A stretch of DNA of 64,000 nt from Sphaerisporangium viridialbum (GCF_049674955.1 NZ_CP187232.1:2790001-2854000), one strand, 5' to 3'; shown: positions 7,737 to 17,235, counted from the stretch's first letter. Numbers and translations: made by a program. Notes: generated by a model from the letters alone, not told the origin.

Positions 7737-10025
7737 CTACGCCGGGTCTGGGGACTGGAGTTTGCGGCGCAGGTCGGCGGCCTGGGGGTGGCCGAGGTCG
7801 CGGAAGATCTCGTACGCCTCCAGCCAGCGCTCGCGGGCCGTCCGCGGGTCGCCGGCGGCCTCGCTCGCGTCGCCGAGGTGCCCGAGAAGCTGGGCCCGTA
7901 ACCCGGCGCTGTTCATCGTGCCGGCCAGCCGGAGGCCGCGCTGGTAGTGCCGGATCGCGGTCTCCGGGTCGCCCAGCCGCTGGTGGAGCAGGCCCAGCGT
8001 GTCCAAGGTGACCACCTCGTTGGCCCGGTCGCCCGCCCGTTGCTGCAGCTCCAGCGCTCGCACGTGGAACGGCAGCGCCTCCTGGTAGGCGCCGAGCTCG
8101 GAGTGGTACCAGCCCACCGCGAGGCTGGCCTTGCCCGCCCAGAGCGGGTCGCCGAGCTCGTCGAAGAGCGACAACGCCTGCTCGGCCTGGTCGAGCGCCC
8201 GCTCGCCGTCGCCTTGCAGCCAGTGCACATAGGACAGCACGAAGCGGCTCTCCGCCTCGCCCGCCCGGTCTCCCGCGGCGAGGCTCAGTTCGAGCGCCTG
8301 GCGCATGTGGGCGTGCGCGTCGTCGAACCGGTCGAGCCGGCCGTTCACCGCGCTCAGGAAGCGGTGCGCGTGCGCCGCCGCCGGCTGGTCGGTCATGGCG
8401 GTCGCCGCACGCAGCGCCACCGCCCACGCCGCCCCCTCGTCGTGCCAGCGCCGCTGGTCGTTCAGGAATGTGTCCAGCGCCCAGCTCAGCTGCCACGCGT
8501 GCCTGTGCATGCCCTCCGCCTCGGCCTGCCGCAGCGCGGTCAGCAGCACCGCGTGCTCGGTCTCCAGCCATGCCAGGGCGGCCGGGACGTCGAACACGCG
8601 TTTCGGCTCGGCCCCGTCGGCGGGCGCGCCGAGGGTCATCGGGATGGGCGCCCGCACCGGATTCAGCACCAGCTCGGCGTGGTACGCGGTGTGCGTGTAG
8701 TGGTCGAGCAGCCGGGTCAGCGCCGCCCGCCGCGCGGCCTCGGACTCGTCGGCCCGGGCGCGCTCGCCGGCGTAGACGTGCAGCAGGTCGTGCATCCGGT
8801 AGCGGCCGGGCGCGTGCTCGGTCACCAGGCTGGCGTGGGCCAGCTCGGCCAGCGTCCGCCGGATCTCGGGCAGCGCCCGGCCGGCCAGCGCGGCCACGGC
8901 CGTCACCGCGATGTCGGCGCCCGCGACCAGCCCGAGCAGCCGGAACAGCCGCGCGGCCTCCGGGCTCAGCGCGTCGTAGGACCAGGAGAACACGGCGCCG
9001 ATGTCGAGGGCCGCGAGCCGGCCGCCCGGGTGGCGCAGCTCCGCGGCGATCGTCGCGGGCGGGAAGCCGGTCAGCCGCGCCCGCGCACCGACCAGCGCCA
9101 ACGCCAGCGGGAGCCGTCCGCAGGCGGTCGCGATCGCGGCCACGGCGTCGCCGTCCCCGACCTCAGCCCCCGGGTGCGATCGGCGCCGACCGGTGTCCGC
9201 GCCGAGCCGGTGGCCGAGTAGCTCTACCGCCTCCTCGATGCCAGGGACGTCCAGCGTCAGCGCGGCGGCGCCGGTCTCGGCGACCAGGGCGGTGAGCTGC
9301 CGGCGGCTGGTGACGACCGTACGGGCGTCCGGGCCGGCGGGCAGCAGCGGCCGGACCTGGTCGGCGTCGCGGGCGTTGTCGAGCACGACCAGCAGGCGGC
9401 GGCCCGCGGACCGGCTGCGGTAGAGCGCCACCTGCGCCTCGAAGCCGGGCGGGACGCGGTCGGGCGGCACCCCGAGGGCGTCCAGGAATCCGCGGATCAC
9501 CTCGGCGGGATCGACCGCGGCGTGGCGAGAGAAACCGCGCAGGTCCACGTACAGCCGGCCGTCCGGGAAGCGCGGCGCGACCAGGCGGGACCAATGCACG
9601 GCCAGTGAGGTCTTGCCCACGCCGGCGGGGCCGGAGACGGTGACCACCGCGGCCGTGGCCGCGTCGAGCGCGCGCAGCGCCTCGGCACGGCCGGTGAATC
9701 CGTCGACGCCGGCGGGTAACTGCGCGGGCACTGACGGGAGTCCCATATCCGGCTGCGCGGGCACTGACGGGGGTCCTGCGTCGGGCTGCGCGGGCACCGG
9801 CGGGCGTCCGGCGTCCGGCTGCGCGGCGAGCTGGAAGGCGGCCCGGTCCGAGGGGGAGAGTTTCAGCGTGTCGGCGAGCACCCGGACGGTGCTGGACCGG
9901 GGCACCGCGACGCGGCCGGACTCGATCTCGCGGATCTGCCGCTCGCTGACGCCGGACAACGCGGCCAGCTCCTCCTGCGTGAGCAGTGCCCGAACCCGGA
10001 AGTCGCGCAGCACGCCGCCGAACAT
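7737..10025 (-). CDS. XRE-type HTH / NB-ARC / TPR regulator (STAND ATPase)
   Basis: 762 residues. Residues 5-60 are an XRE-type helix-turn-helix (LTQEELAALSGVSERQIREI). Residues 69-101 form a Pro-rich linker of three 11-residue repeats. The Walker A motif GPAGVGKTS (132-140), LLVVLDNARD (Walker B) and VVTSR follow as an NB-ARC ATPase. The C-terminal ~300 residues are TPR-like helical pairs (for example LSYVHWLQGDGERALDQAEQAL). This is the AfsR-like STAND architecture with an XRE instead of a SARP DNA-binding domain. Such proteins act as ATP-dependent switches controlling secondary metabolism or development; the target is unknown. It is divergent from a small broken gene at 10176. Confidence 0.87.
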   Translation of the reverse strand: MFGGVLRDFRVRALLTQEELAALSGVSERQIREIESGRVAVPRSSTVRVLADTLKLSPSDRAAFQLAAQPDAGRPPVPAQPDAGPPSVPAQPDMGLPSVPAQLPAGVDGFTGRAEALRALDAATAAVVTVSGPAGVGKTSLAVHWSRLVAPRFPDGRLYVDLRGFSRHAAVDPAEVIRGFLDALGVPPDRVPPGFEAQVALYRSRSAGRRLLVVLDNARDADQVRPLLPAGPDARTVVTSRRQLTALVAETGAAALTLDVPGIEEAVELLGHRLGADTGRRRSHPGAEVGDGDAVAAIATACGRLPLALALVGARARLTGFPPATIAAELRHPGGRLAALDIGAVFSWSYDALSPEAARLFRLLGLVAGADIAVTAVAALAGRALPEIRRTLAELAHASLVTEHAPGRYRMHDLLHVYAGERARADESEAARRAALTRLLDHYTHTAYHAELVLNPVRAPIPMTLGAPADGAEPKRVFDVPAALAWLETEHAVLLTALRQAEAEGMHRHAWQLSWALDTFLNDQRRWHDEGAAWAVALRAATAMTDQPAAAHAHRFLSAVNGRLDRFDDAHAHMRQALELSLAAGDRAGEAESRFVLSYVHWLQGDGERALDQAEQALSLFDELGDPLWAGKASLAVGWYHSELGAYQEALPFHVRALELQQRAGDRANEVVTLDTLGLLHQRLGDPETAIRHYQRGLRLAGTMNSAGLRAQLLGHLGDASEAAGDPRTARERWLEAYEIFRDLGHPQAADLRRKLQSPDPA
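9723..9821 (-). repeat. Three 33-bp repeats encoding a QPDxGxPxVPA linker
   Basis: Three tandem 11-residue units (QPDAGRPPVPA and variants) lie between the HTH and ATPase domains of the NB-ARC regulator. The units are near-identical at DNA level, so linker length could vary among strains. Confidence 0.75.
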
Positions 10026-10175
10026 CGATCCCCTTTCCGCCGGTTCACGGTACCCGATCTTGTCCGCGCTGTTCGCAGCCTAACCGCCGGTCAACCGCCG
10101 GTCGCCCGCCTGCCGCCGGAGCCGCCGCGGACGGAAGCTGGAGGCACCCCGACCGGTCACACCACTGGAGGAAAG

Positions 10176-10277
10176 ATGAAGTTCCGCACCACGAAGAGTG
10201 CGCTCTCCGCGGCGGCCCCGGGCACTACGGCCAGTACGAGCGCACGGAGAACCGCTGATCGGGCTAGCGTTCCGTGA
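10176..10277 (+). pseudogene. Remnant of a small secreted protein gene
   Basis: A good ribosome-binding site (GGAGG just upstream) leads into ATG and a signal-peptide-like start, MKFRTTKSALSAAA, but the frame then ends after 33 residues. In another frame the same DNA reads GHYGQYERTENR and stops at 10258, which looks like the C-terminal end of a small secreted actinobacterial protein. The simplest reading is an internal deletion that fused the signal sequence to the last dozen codons out of frame. A 33-residue functional peptide cannot be excluded. The 3' end overlaps the convergent SnoaL-like gene. Confidence 0.45.
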
Positions 10278-10713
10278 GGAGTTCGGGTTCCTTGAAGCAG
10301 AGGGAGCCGCCGAGCTGGGCGGCCAGTTCGAGTTGGTCGTAGTAGATGCGGTGGCTCGCGATGAGGCCGTCCTCCACGAACGACACGCAGCACGCGCGGA
10401 CGGTGATCGGGCGCAGGGTCGCCTCGACCACTCCTCCGCCGGGCACGAGGAACGGCCCCTTGTGGGTGCCGGTGAGCGTGTACTCCGCTGTGATGGTGTC
10501 GCCGGACTCGTGCACCGACTGGGGCGTGCACGCCGAGTCCGGGAACGCCTCGATGAACAGGCCGTAGTAGGAGGCGATCTCGTCCCTGTCCTGCCCTATG
10601 CCGTCCGGCGCCACCAGCACGGCCCGCTCGCTGAAGCACTGAGCGAGCGCGTCGAGATCGTGGTGGTTGAAGGCCTTCCTCAGCCCGTTCAGGGCAGACA
10701 GGAGATCAGACAT
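10264..10713 (-). CDS. SnoaL-like / NTF2-fold protein
   Basis: 149 residues with the alpha+beta cone pattern of the nuclear-transport-factor-2 superfamily: LRKAFNHHDLDALAQCFSERAVL near the start, then EIASYYGLFIEAFPD and a series of beta strands. Members are small polyketide cyclases, isomerases or ester hydrolases, and many have no known substrate. The gene is monocistronic, with about 190 bp of non-coding DNA upstream. It begins at ATG 10713, and its end overlaps the remnant gene at 10176. Confidence 0.8.
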   Translation of the reverse strand: MSDLLSALNGLRKAFNHHDLDALAQCFSERAVLVAPDGIGQDRDEIASYYGLFIEAFPDSACTPQSVHESGDTITAEYTLTGTHKGPFLVPGGGVVEATLRPITVRACCVSFVEDGLIASHRIYYDQLELAAQLGGSLCFKEPELLTER

Positions 10714-10907
10714 CAGGGCTGGCCTTTCTCGGAATGAGGACGGCTGGGCGATTTATAGGGATAAGTCGTGTTTCGTCACGATAGCGCGGTTCGGTGGAGT
10801 TTCAGGCTAGGGGTGGATGGGCCGGCCAACGGGGGCGCCCGTCCACCGGCCGGAGCTCTCAGGTAGGTTTTGCATCTCTTTGACCTGCGATTTCTTATGA
10901 TTCCGGC

Positions 10908-11105
10908 ATGTCGCGATGGGTGGGGGGCAACGGGTACGAGATCGAGCCGATCAGGCTCGACGGGCGGACGCTGCTGCGCGTGCGCCAGCACGGGATCCTG
11001 GTCGCCTACTGCCGGTCGGTGGCCGAGCTCGCGAAGTACGTTGATCTGGACGAGCTGGTCGAGCTCGTCAGCCTGCCCTCCGCGGCGGCTCGCCCCCGCG
11101 GCTGA
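10908..11105 (+). CDS. Small conserved hypothetical protein
   Basis: 65 residues, starting MSRWVGGNGYEIEPIRLDGR. It shows a compact alternating pattern with an amphipathic C-terminal helix (SVAELAKYVDLDELVELVS) and no signal peptide. Homologous small proteins are common in actinomycetes but have no assigned role. Its last 38 bp overlap the end of the convergent DNA ligase gene. A transcription link to the ligase is unlikely because they are on opposite strands. Confidence 0.65.
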   Translation: MSRWVGGNGYEIEPIRLDGRTLLRVRQHGILVAYCRSVAELAKYVDLDELVELVSLPSAAARPRG

Positions 11106-12186
11106 CGCCCGGTCCGCCGGTCCTGAGGGGCCCGCCCTCGTGGGTGACGTCCGATCCGCCGGCCGTGCGGGGCCCGCTATCGCGGGTGATGATCGGTTCG
11201 GGCTCGCGCGTTATTTCCTCGGGGGATTTGTCGTCGCGCAGGCCGCGCCAGGAGGGGTGGCGCAGCCTCCCGTCCGGCGTCCACTCCGCGTACTGCACCT
11301 CGCCGACCAGCACCGGCTCCACCCACCGGGCGTCCCTGGCCTGCTCGCGGGGCACCTGGTCGTCGAACGGCGGGGTGGCCCGCGACAGAGGAGCGAGGAT
11401 CGCGCCCAGCTCCCTGAGCGTCTCCTCGGTGAACCCCGTGCCGACGTTGCCCGCGTAGAGGAGCCTGCCGCCCTCGTGGACGCCGAGCAGCAGCGAGCCG
11501 ATCGTCGACGCCCGCCGGCCCCGCCCGGGCGTCCAGCCCCCGACCACGACCTCCTGCGCGCGGAAGTTCTTGACCTTGGTCCACTCCGGGGATCTCCTGC
11601 CCGGACGGTACGGCGACTGCAGTCGCTTGGAGACGATGCCCTCCATCCCGAGCTGCCGGCTCAGCCCGAGGGCGTGGGCGCCGTCGTCGTGGAACCAGGC
11701 GGGCACCTGCCAGCGGGCCCCCGCCGACACGATGCCCTCCAGCAGCTCCCTGCGCTGGACGTACGGAAGGGCTATGGAGGACTCCGCGCCGATGTGCAGG
11801 ATGTCGAACAGCATGTACGTCACGGGGTTCGTCTGGGCGAGCTGGCGCACACGCTCCTCGCGCCGCTGGTGCATGCGCGGCTGCAGGGCCGAGAAGCTCG
11901 GGCGGCCCGCCTCGTCGAAGGCGACGATCTCCCCGTCGAGCACGACGTCGTGGCCGCCGACCGCGCCCGCCAGCGCGTACAGCTCGGGGTAGGCGACCGT
12001 GACCTCCTTGCCGCTGCGGGAGACGAGCCTGAGGGCGGAGTTCTCGACGTACCCGAGGGCCCGTACGCCGTCCCACTTCATCTCGTGACCCCAGGCGTCA
12101 TCCTCGCCGGGCGGTGGGAGCGGTCCCAGCTGGGCGAGCATCGGCGTGTAGGCAGGAAGTCCCCCCATGGGCGCTTTCTTACCCAC
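11068..12186 (-). CDS. ATP-dependent DNA ligase (LigC / LigD ligase-domain type)
   Basis: 372 residues. The nucleotidyl-transferase motif I is EMKWDGVR with adenylated Lys37. Later motifs are LDGEIVAFDEAGRPSF, TYMLFDILH, GMEGIVSKR and WTKVKNFRAQEVVVGG, followed by an OB-fold domain. It therefore joins DNA nicks, most likely in non-homologous end joining or base-excision repair. A stand-alone LigD-type polymerase is encoded at 48058 in this window; no Ku gene is visible. The last ~50 residues (from SPEEITREPEP) are a Gly/Arg/Thr-rich tail beyond the catalytic core that overlaps the convergent small gene and may be dispensable. Confidence 0.88.
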   Translation of the reverse strand: MGKKAPMGGLPAYTPMLAQLGPLPPPGEDDAWGHEMKWDGVRALGYVENSALRLVSRSGKEVTVAYPELYALAGAVGGHDVVLDGEIVAFDEAGRPSFSALQPRMHQRREERVRQLAQTNPVTYMLFDILHIGAESSIALPYVQRRELLEGIVSAGARWQVPAWFHDDGAHALGLSRQLGMEGIVSKRLQSPYRPGRRSPEWTKVKNFRAQEVVVGGWTPGRGRRASTIGSLLLGVHEGGRLLYAGNVGTGFTEETLRELGAILAPLSRATPPFDDQVPREQARDARWVEPVLVGEVQYAEWTPDGRLRHPSWRGLRDDKSPEEITREPEPIITRDSGPRTAGGSDVTHEGGPLRTGGPGVSRGGEPPRRAG

Positions 12187-12254
12187 TGGGGAGATGCGTA
12201 CGAACCCCTACACCACCCCGAAGATTGATTCCGGAGCGACGGGATAATGGTTTT

Positions 12255-13178
12255 ATGAGATTAAGGATCTTCACTGAGCCCCAGCAGGGGGCCGGTTACG
12301 AGGACCAGCTCCAGGTGGCGCAGGCCGCCGAGCGCCTCGGTTTCGACGCGTTCTTCCGTTCCGACCACTACCTTCGCATGGGCGACGGCGACCCGGAACC
12401 CGGTCCGACCGACTCCTGGGTGACGCTCGGCGCGCTCGCACGCGAGACCCACACCATCCGCCTCGGCACGCTGGTCACGGCCGCGACCTTCCGGCTGCCC
12501 GGCCCGCTGGCCATCAGCGTCGCCCAGGTGGACCAGATGAGCGGAGGGCGCGTCGAGTTCGGGTTCGGCACGGGCTGGTTCGACGCGGAGCACAAGGCGT
12601 ACGGCATCCCGTTCCCGCCGCTCGGCGAGCGTTTCGCCCGCTTCGAGGAGCAGCTGGAGATCATCACCGGGCTGTGGACCACCAAGCCGGGCGAAACGTA
12701 CTCCTTCGAGGGCGCGTACTACCGGCTGGCCGACTCCCCGGCCCTGCCCAAGCCCGCGCAGCACCCTCGCCCGCCGGTGATCATCGGGGGTACGGGCGCC
12801 AAGCGGACTCCCCGCATCGCCGCGAAGTTCGCCGACGAGTACAACGTGCCCTTCAACAGCCTGGAGGAGACCACCGCCGCGTTCGGCCGGGTGCGTGCGG
12901 CGTGCGAGGCCGCCGGCCGGCGCTCGATCGTCTTCTCGGCCGCGCAGGTCGTGTGCGTCGGCGCCGACGAGGCCGAGATCGCCCGCCGGGCGGCGGCGAT
13001 CGGCCGCGAGGTCTCCGAGCTGCGGGAGAACGGCCTCGCGGGCACGCCGGAGGAGGTGCTGGACAAGATCGGTAAATTCGCCGGGGCCGGCAGCGAGCGG
13101 CTCTACCTCCAGGTGCTCGACCTGTCGGACCTCGACCACCTGGAGCTGATCGCGGCGGAGATCATGCCGCACGTCTGA
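12255..13178 (+). CDS. LLM-class F420-dependent oxidoreductase
   Basis: 307 residues of the luciferase-like TIM-barrel family. MRLRIFTEPQQGAGYEDQLQ, the FFRSDHYLRMG loop and GGRVEFGFGTGWFDAEH are hallmark segments. In actinomycetes this subgroup usually uses deazaflavin F420 rather than FMN; the substrate is not predictable. ATG 12255 is where family similarity begins; the ribosome-binding site is weak. It is divergent from the ligase (68 bp between starts) and precedes hen1 by about 80 bp, but a role in RNA repair is not implied. Confidence 0.87.
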   Translation: MRLRIFTEPQQGAGYEDQLQVAQAAERLGFDAFFRSDHYLRMGDGDPEPGPTDSWVTLGALARETHTIRLGTLVTAATFRLPGPLAISVAQVDQMSGGRVEFGFGTGWFDAEHKAYGIPFPPLGERFARFEEQLEIITGLWTTKPGETYSFEGAYYRLADSPALPKPAQHPRPPVIIGGTGAKRTPRIAAKFADEYNVPFNSLEETTAAFGRVRAACEAAGRRSIVFSAAQVVCVGADEAEIARRAAAIGREVSELRENGLAGTPEEVLDKIGKFAGAGSERLYLQVLDLSDLDHLELIAAEIMPHV

Positions 13179-13259
13179 GCCTCGCTTACCGCGGCAAGGG
13201 CGGGCGAACCCGTCAAACGGGTGGCCGGTGTGATGGCCGATAGGGAAAGATCGGGCAGC

Positions 13260-14729
13260 GTGCTGCTGACCATCTCGACGACCACGCGGCCGGCCACCGA
13301 CCTCGGCTTCCTGCTCCACAAGCACCCCGGCCGCGTCCAGGAGTTCGGGCAGTCGTTCGGCGTGGCCAGGGTGTTCTATCCCGAGGCCACCGAGGAGCGC
13401 TGCACGGCCGCGCTGATGGTCGAGGTGGACCCCATCCGGCTGGTGCGCTCGCGCGGCACGTCCTCGCCCGACTTCAGCCTGGGGCAGTACGTCAACGACC
13501 GCCCGTACGCGGCCTCCTCGATGCTGGCCGTCGCGCTCGCGGACGTCTTCAGGACCGCCCGCACGGGGCACTGCAAGGCGAGGCCCGAGCTGGCGGCCGG
13601 GCCGATCGAGCTGGAGGTCACGGTGCCCGCGCTGCCCTGCCGGGGCGGCCCGGAGCTGGCACGACAACTGTTCGAGCCGCTCGGCTGGCAGGTGGAGGCG
13701 CACGCCCTCCCGCTCGACGAGGGCTTCCCCGAGTGGGGCGACTCGCGGTACGTGCGGCTCGTGCTGCGCGGGCCGGTGCGGCTGGCCGACGCCCTGAACC
13801 ACCTGTACGTCATGTTCCCGGTGCTCGACGACGCCAAGCACTACTGGATGGCCTCCGACGAGGTCGACAAGCTGATCCGCGCGGGGGAGGGGTGGCTGGC
13901 GTCGCATCCCGAGCGCGGGCGGATCACGCGCCGCTACCTCGGCCGCCGCAGGAGCCTGACGAACACCGCGTTCGCCCGCCTGGCCGAGCTGGGCGACGAC
14001 GTCGAGGAGGACCTGGAGCCGCCCATCGAGGAGGACGCCGCCGCCGAGACACCCACGCCGCAGACCGGGGACGCCGGGGACGCGGTGGACGCGGTGGACG
14101 CCGTCGAGCCGGAGCCCGGCCCGCAGGCCCGCACGCCGCTCAACCTGCTGCGCAGGGAGGCGGTGGTCGAGGTGCTCACCGAGGCGCGAGCGCGTACCGT
14201 CATCGACCTCGGGTGCGGGTCCGGCCAGCTGGTCGGCGAGCTGCTGAGGAACCCCGAGTTCGCCAGGGTCGCGGGCGTGGACGTCTCGGCGCGCGCGCTG
14301 GCCGTCGCCGCCCGCCGCCTGAAGCTCGACCGGATGCCCGACGCCCGGCGGGCCCGCCTGCACCTGTTCCAGGGCGCGCTCACCTACACCGACGAGCGGT
14401 TCGCCGGGTACGACGCGGCCGTGCTCATGGAGGTCGTGGAGCACGTCGACCCGCCGCGCCTGGCCGCCCTCGAACGCGTGGTGTTCGGCACGGCGAGGCC
14501 GGGGCTGGTGGTCGTGACGACGCCCAACAGCGAGTACAACGTCAGGTACGAGTTCCTGACCGGCATGCGCCACCCGGACCACCGCTTCGAGTGGACCCGC
14601 GCGGAGTTCGCCGCCTGGGCCGAGGGAGTCTGCGGGGAGTACGGCTACCGCGTGACGTACCGGCCGGTCGGCGAGGTCGATCCAGAGGTCGGGCCGCCGA
14701 CCCAGATGGGGGTGTTCGTCCGTGGCTGA
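13260..14729 (+). CDS. hen1: 3'-terminal RNA ribose 2'-O-methyltransferase Hen1
   Basis: 489 residues from the GTG at 13260 (MLLTISTT), the usual start of bacterial Hen1; in-frame ATG 13233 and GTG 13221 are alternatives and none has a strong ribosome-binding site. The N-terminal half is the bacterial Hen1-specific domain. After an acidic Ala/Asp-rich linker (~residues 250-290), the methyltransferase has VIDLGCGSGQLVGELL for SAM and MEVVEHVDPPRL, the ExxExxH-type metal site. Hen1 2'-O-methylates the 3' end at RNA cleavage sites during repair, preventing re-cleavage. It overlaps pnkp by 8 bp, which confirms co-expression. Confidence 0.93.
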   Translation: MLLTISTTTRPATDLGFLLHKHPGRVQEFGQSFGVARVFYPEATEERCTAALMVEVDPIRLVRSRGTSSPDFSLGQYVNDRPYAASSMLAVALADVFRTARTGHCKARPELAAGPIELEVTVPALPCRGGPELARQLFEPLGWQVEAHALPLDEGFPEWGDSRYVRLVLRGPVRLADALNHLYVMFPVLDDAKHYWMASDEVDKLIRAGEGWLASHPERGRITRRYLGRRRSLTNTAFARLAELGDDVEEDLEPPIEEDAAAETPTPQTGDAGDAVDAVDAVEPEPGPQARTPLNLLRREAVVEVLTEARARTVIDLGCGSGQLVGELLRNPEFARVAGVDVSARALAVAARRLKLDRMPDARRARLHLFQGALTYTDERFAGYDAAVLMEVVEHVDPPRLAALERVVFGTARPGLVVVTTPNSEYNVRYEFLTGMRHPDHRFEWTRAEFAAWAEGVCGEYGYRVTYRPVGEVDPEVGPPTQMGVFVRG

Positions 14730-17235
14730 GATCAGCGTGCCCAGGCTGTCGCTCGTGCTGCTGGTGGGCGTGTCGGGCAGCGGCAAGTCGACGTTCGCCC
14801 GCAGGCACTTCCAGCCGACCCAGGTGATCTCCTCGGACTTCTGCAGGGGCCTGGTCGCCGACGACGAGAACGACCAGGAGGCGACCCCGGACGCCTTCGA
14901 CGTGCTGCACTACATCGTCGGCACCCGGCTGCGCCGAGGGCTGTTCACCGTCGTGGACGCCACCAACGTCCAGTGGGAGGCCCGCAGGAAGCTCATCGAG
15001 CTGGCCAAGAGCCACGACGTGCTCGTGGACGCGATCGTGCTGGACGTGCCGGAGGAGGTCGCGGTCGCGCGCAACGCCCTGCGTCCCGACAGGGCCTTCG
15101 GCGCGCACGTGATCACCCGGCAGCGCAAGGACCTGCGGCGGTCGCTGTCCAAGATCTCCAGGGACGGCTTCAGGCGCGTGCACGTGCTCCGGGGCGAGGC
15201 CGCCGACGATGTCGAGATCACCTACGAGAAGGCCTGGACCGACCGGCGTGAGCTGACCGGCCCCTTCGACCTCATCGGGGACGTGCACGGCTGCCGCTCG
15301 GAGCTGGAGACGCTGCTCACTGAGCTCGGATGGACGCTGCGCAGGGACGACGCCGGAAGGCCGGTGGGGGCCGTTCACCCCGAGGGCAGGACCGCCGTCT
15401 TCGTCGGCGACCTGGTCGACCGAGGCCCCGACTCGCCCGGCGTACTGCGGCTGGTCATGGGCATGGTGGCGGCCGGGACGGCGCTGTGCGTGTCCGGCAA
15501 CCACGAGCAGAAGCTCGTACGGGCGCTGAACGGCCGCAAGGTCACGATCGCGCACGGCCTCGAACGGTCGCTGGAGCAGCTCGACGGCGAGCCGGAGGAG
15601 TTCCGCGAGTCGGCCAAGGCGTTCATGGACGGCCTGATCAGCCACTACCAGCTCGACGGCGGAGCGCTGGTGGTGGCGCACGCCGGGCTGAAGGAGGCCT
15701 ACCACGGCCGCGCCTCCGGACGGGTGCGCTCCTTCGCGCTCTACGGCGACACGACAGGCGAGACCGACGAGTACGGCCTGCCGGTGCGCTACCCGTGGGC
15801 CAAGGACTACCGGGGCCGGGCCATGGTCGTGTACGGCCACACGCCCGTCCCCGAGACCGAGTGGGTCAACAACACGATCTGCCTGGACACCGGCTGTGTG
15901 TTCGGCGGGAGGCTCACCGCCCTGCGCTACCCCGCGCGCGAGCTGGTCTCTGTGCCGGCCGAGCGGGTCTGGTACGAGCCCGCCCGCCCGCTGACCCCGG
16001 CCGCCCGGCGCGACCCAGGGCTGCTGGACATCGGCGACGTCCAGGGCACCAGGTATGTGGAGGTCCGCACCGGCGGCAAGATCAAGATCCGGGAGGAGAA
16101 CTCCGCGGCGGCGCTGGAGATCATGAGCCGGTTCGCCGTGGACCCGCGCTGGCTGGTCTACCTGCCGCCGACCATGGCCCCGCCGGAGACCTCGTCGCTG
16201 GACGGCCACCTGGAGCACCCCGCCGAGGCGTTCGAGGAGTTCCGCGGGGCGGGGGTCACCGAGGTCGTGTGCGAGGAGAAGCACATGGGCTCGCGGGCCG
16301 TCGCCGTGCTGACCCGCACCCCGGAGGACGCCGCGGCGCGGTTCGGGATCACCGACGGCACCTGCGGCACCGTGCACACCCGCACCGGACGCCCGTTCTT
16401 CGACGACCCCGCCCTGACGGCCGGGCTGGTGGACGGGCTGAGGGCGGCGGTGTCGGAGGCCGGGCTCTGGGACGAGCTCGGCACCGGCTGGATGGTCCTG
16501 GACGCCGAGCTGCTGCCCTGGTCGGCGAAGGCGGGCGGACTGATCCGCGAGCAGTACGCGTCCGTGGGCGCCGCGGCCCGCGCGGCCCTGCCCGAGGCCG
16601 TGGCCGCCTTGGAGGCCGCGGCCGGGCGCGGGCTGGATGTGGGCGATCTCCTGGGTCGCACCCGGCGCCGCTCCGGCAACGCCGCCCGCTTCAGGGACGC
16701 CTACGCGCGGTACTGCTGGCCGGTCTCCGGCCTGTCCGGGGTACGGCTGGCGCCGTTCCAGATCCTCGCGGTGGAGGGACGGGCGACGGCGGGGGAGGAG
16801 CCGCACTCCTGGCACCTGGAGAAGCTGGCGCGTCTTCACTCGGACCTCGTCACCCCGACCAGGCACGTCTTCGTCTCGCTGGAGTCGGAGGAGTCGCGGG
16901 CGGCGGCCACTGAGTGGTGGACCTCGCTCACCGAGGCCGGGGGCGAGGGCATGGTGGTCAAGCCCGCGCACCCCGTGCCCGGCCGCGTGCAGCCGGGCGT
17001 GAAGGTGCGCGGGCGCGAGTACCTGCGGATCATCTACGGACCCGACTACACCGAGAGCCTGGACGTGCTGCGCCGCAGGTTCCTCGGCAGGAAGCGGTCG
17101 CTGGCCCTGCGCGAGCACGCCCTCGGCCTGGAGTCGCTCGCCCGGCTGGCGGAGGGCGAGCCGCTCTGGCGGGTACACGAGGCGGTCTTCGCGGTGCTCG
17201 CACTGGAGTCCGAGCCCGTCGACCCCCGGCTCTGA
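14722..17235 (+). CDS. pnkp: Polynucleotide kinase-phosphatase Pnkp (RNA end healing and sealing)
   Basis: 837 residues in three modules. Residues 9-165 are a 5'-OH kinase with P-loop GVSGSGKST. Residues ~175-410 are a metallophosphoesterase with GDVHGC, GDLVDRGPDS, SGNHE, AHAGL and YGHTP. Residues ~480-837 are an adenylyltransferase with the motif EEKHMGSRAV (catalytic Lys near 519) and the downstream EGMVVKP. This is the complete bacterial Pnkp architecture; sealing needs its Hen1 partner, encoded immediately upstream with an 8-bp overlap. Together they repair tRNAs cut by ribotoxins. The start is GTG 14722. Length matches the family and all key residues are present. Confidence 0.95.
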   Translation: MAEISVPRLSLVLLVGVSGSGKSTFARRHFQPTQVISSDFCRGLVADDENDQEATPDAFDVLHYIVGTRLRRGLFTVVDATNVQWEARRKLIELAKSHDVLVDAIVLDVPEEVAVARNALRPDRAFGAHVITRQRKDLRRSLSKISRDGFRRVHVLRGEAADDVEITYEKAWTDRRELTGPFDLIGDVHGCRSELETLLTELGWTLRRDDAGRPVGAVHPEGRTAVFVGDLVDRGPDSPGVLRLVMGMVAAGTALCVSGNHEQKLVRALNGRKVTIAHGLERSLEQLDGEPEEFRESAKAFMDGLISHYQLDGGALVVAHAGLKEAYHGRASGRVRSFALYGDTTGETDEYGLPVRYPWAKDYRGRAMVVYGHTPVPETEWVNNTICLDTGCVFGGRLTALRYPARELVSVPAERVWYEPARPLTPAARRDPGLLDIGDVQGTRYVEVRTGGKIKIREENSAAALEIMSRFAVDPRWLVYLPPTMAPPETSSLDGHLEHPAEAFEEFRGAGVTEVVCEEKHMGSRAVAVLTRTPEDAAARFGITDGTCGTVHTRTGRPFFDDPALTAGLVDGLRAAVSEAGLWDELGTGWMVLDAELLPWSAKAGGLIREQYASVGAAARAALPEAVAALEAAAGRGLDVGDLLGRTRRRSGNAARFRDAYARYCWPVSGLSGVRLAPFQILAVEGRATAGEEPHSWHLEKLARLHSDLVTPTRHVFVSLESEESRAAATEWWTSLTEAGGEGMVVKPAHPVPGRVQPGVKVRGREYLRIIYGPDYTESLDVLRRRFLGRKRSLALREHALGLESLARLAEGEPLWRVHEAVFAVLALESEPVDPRL

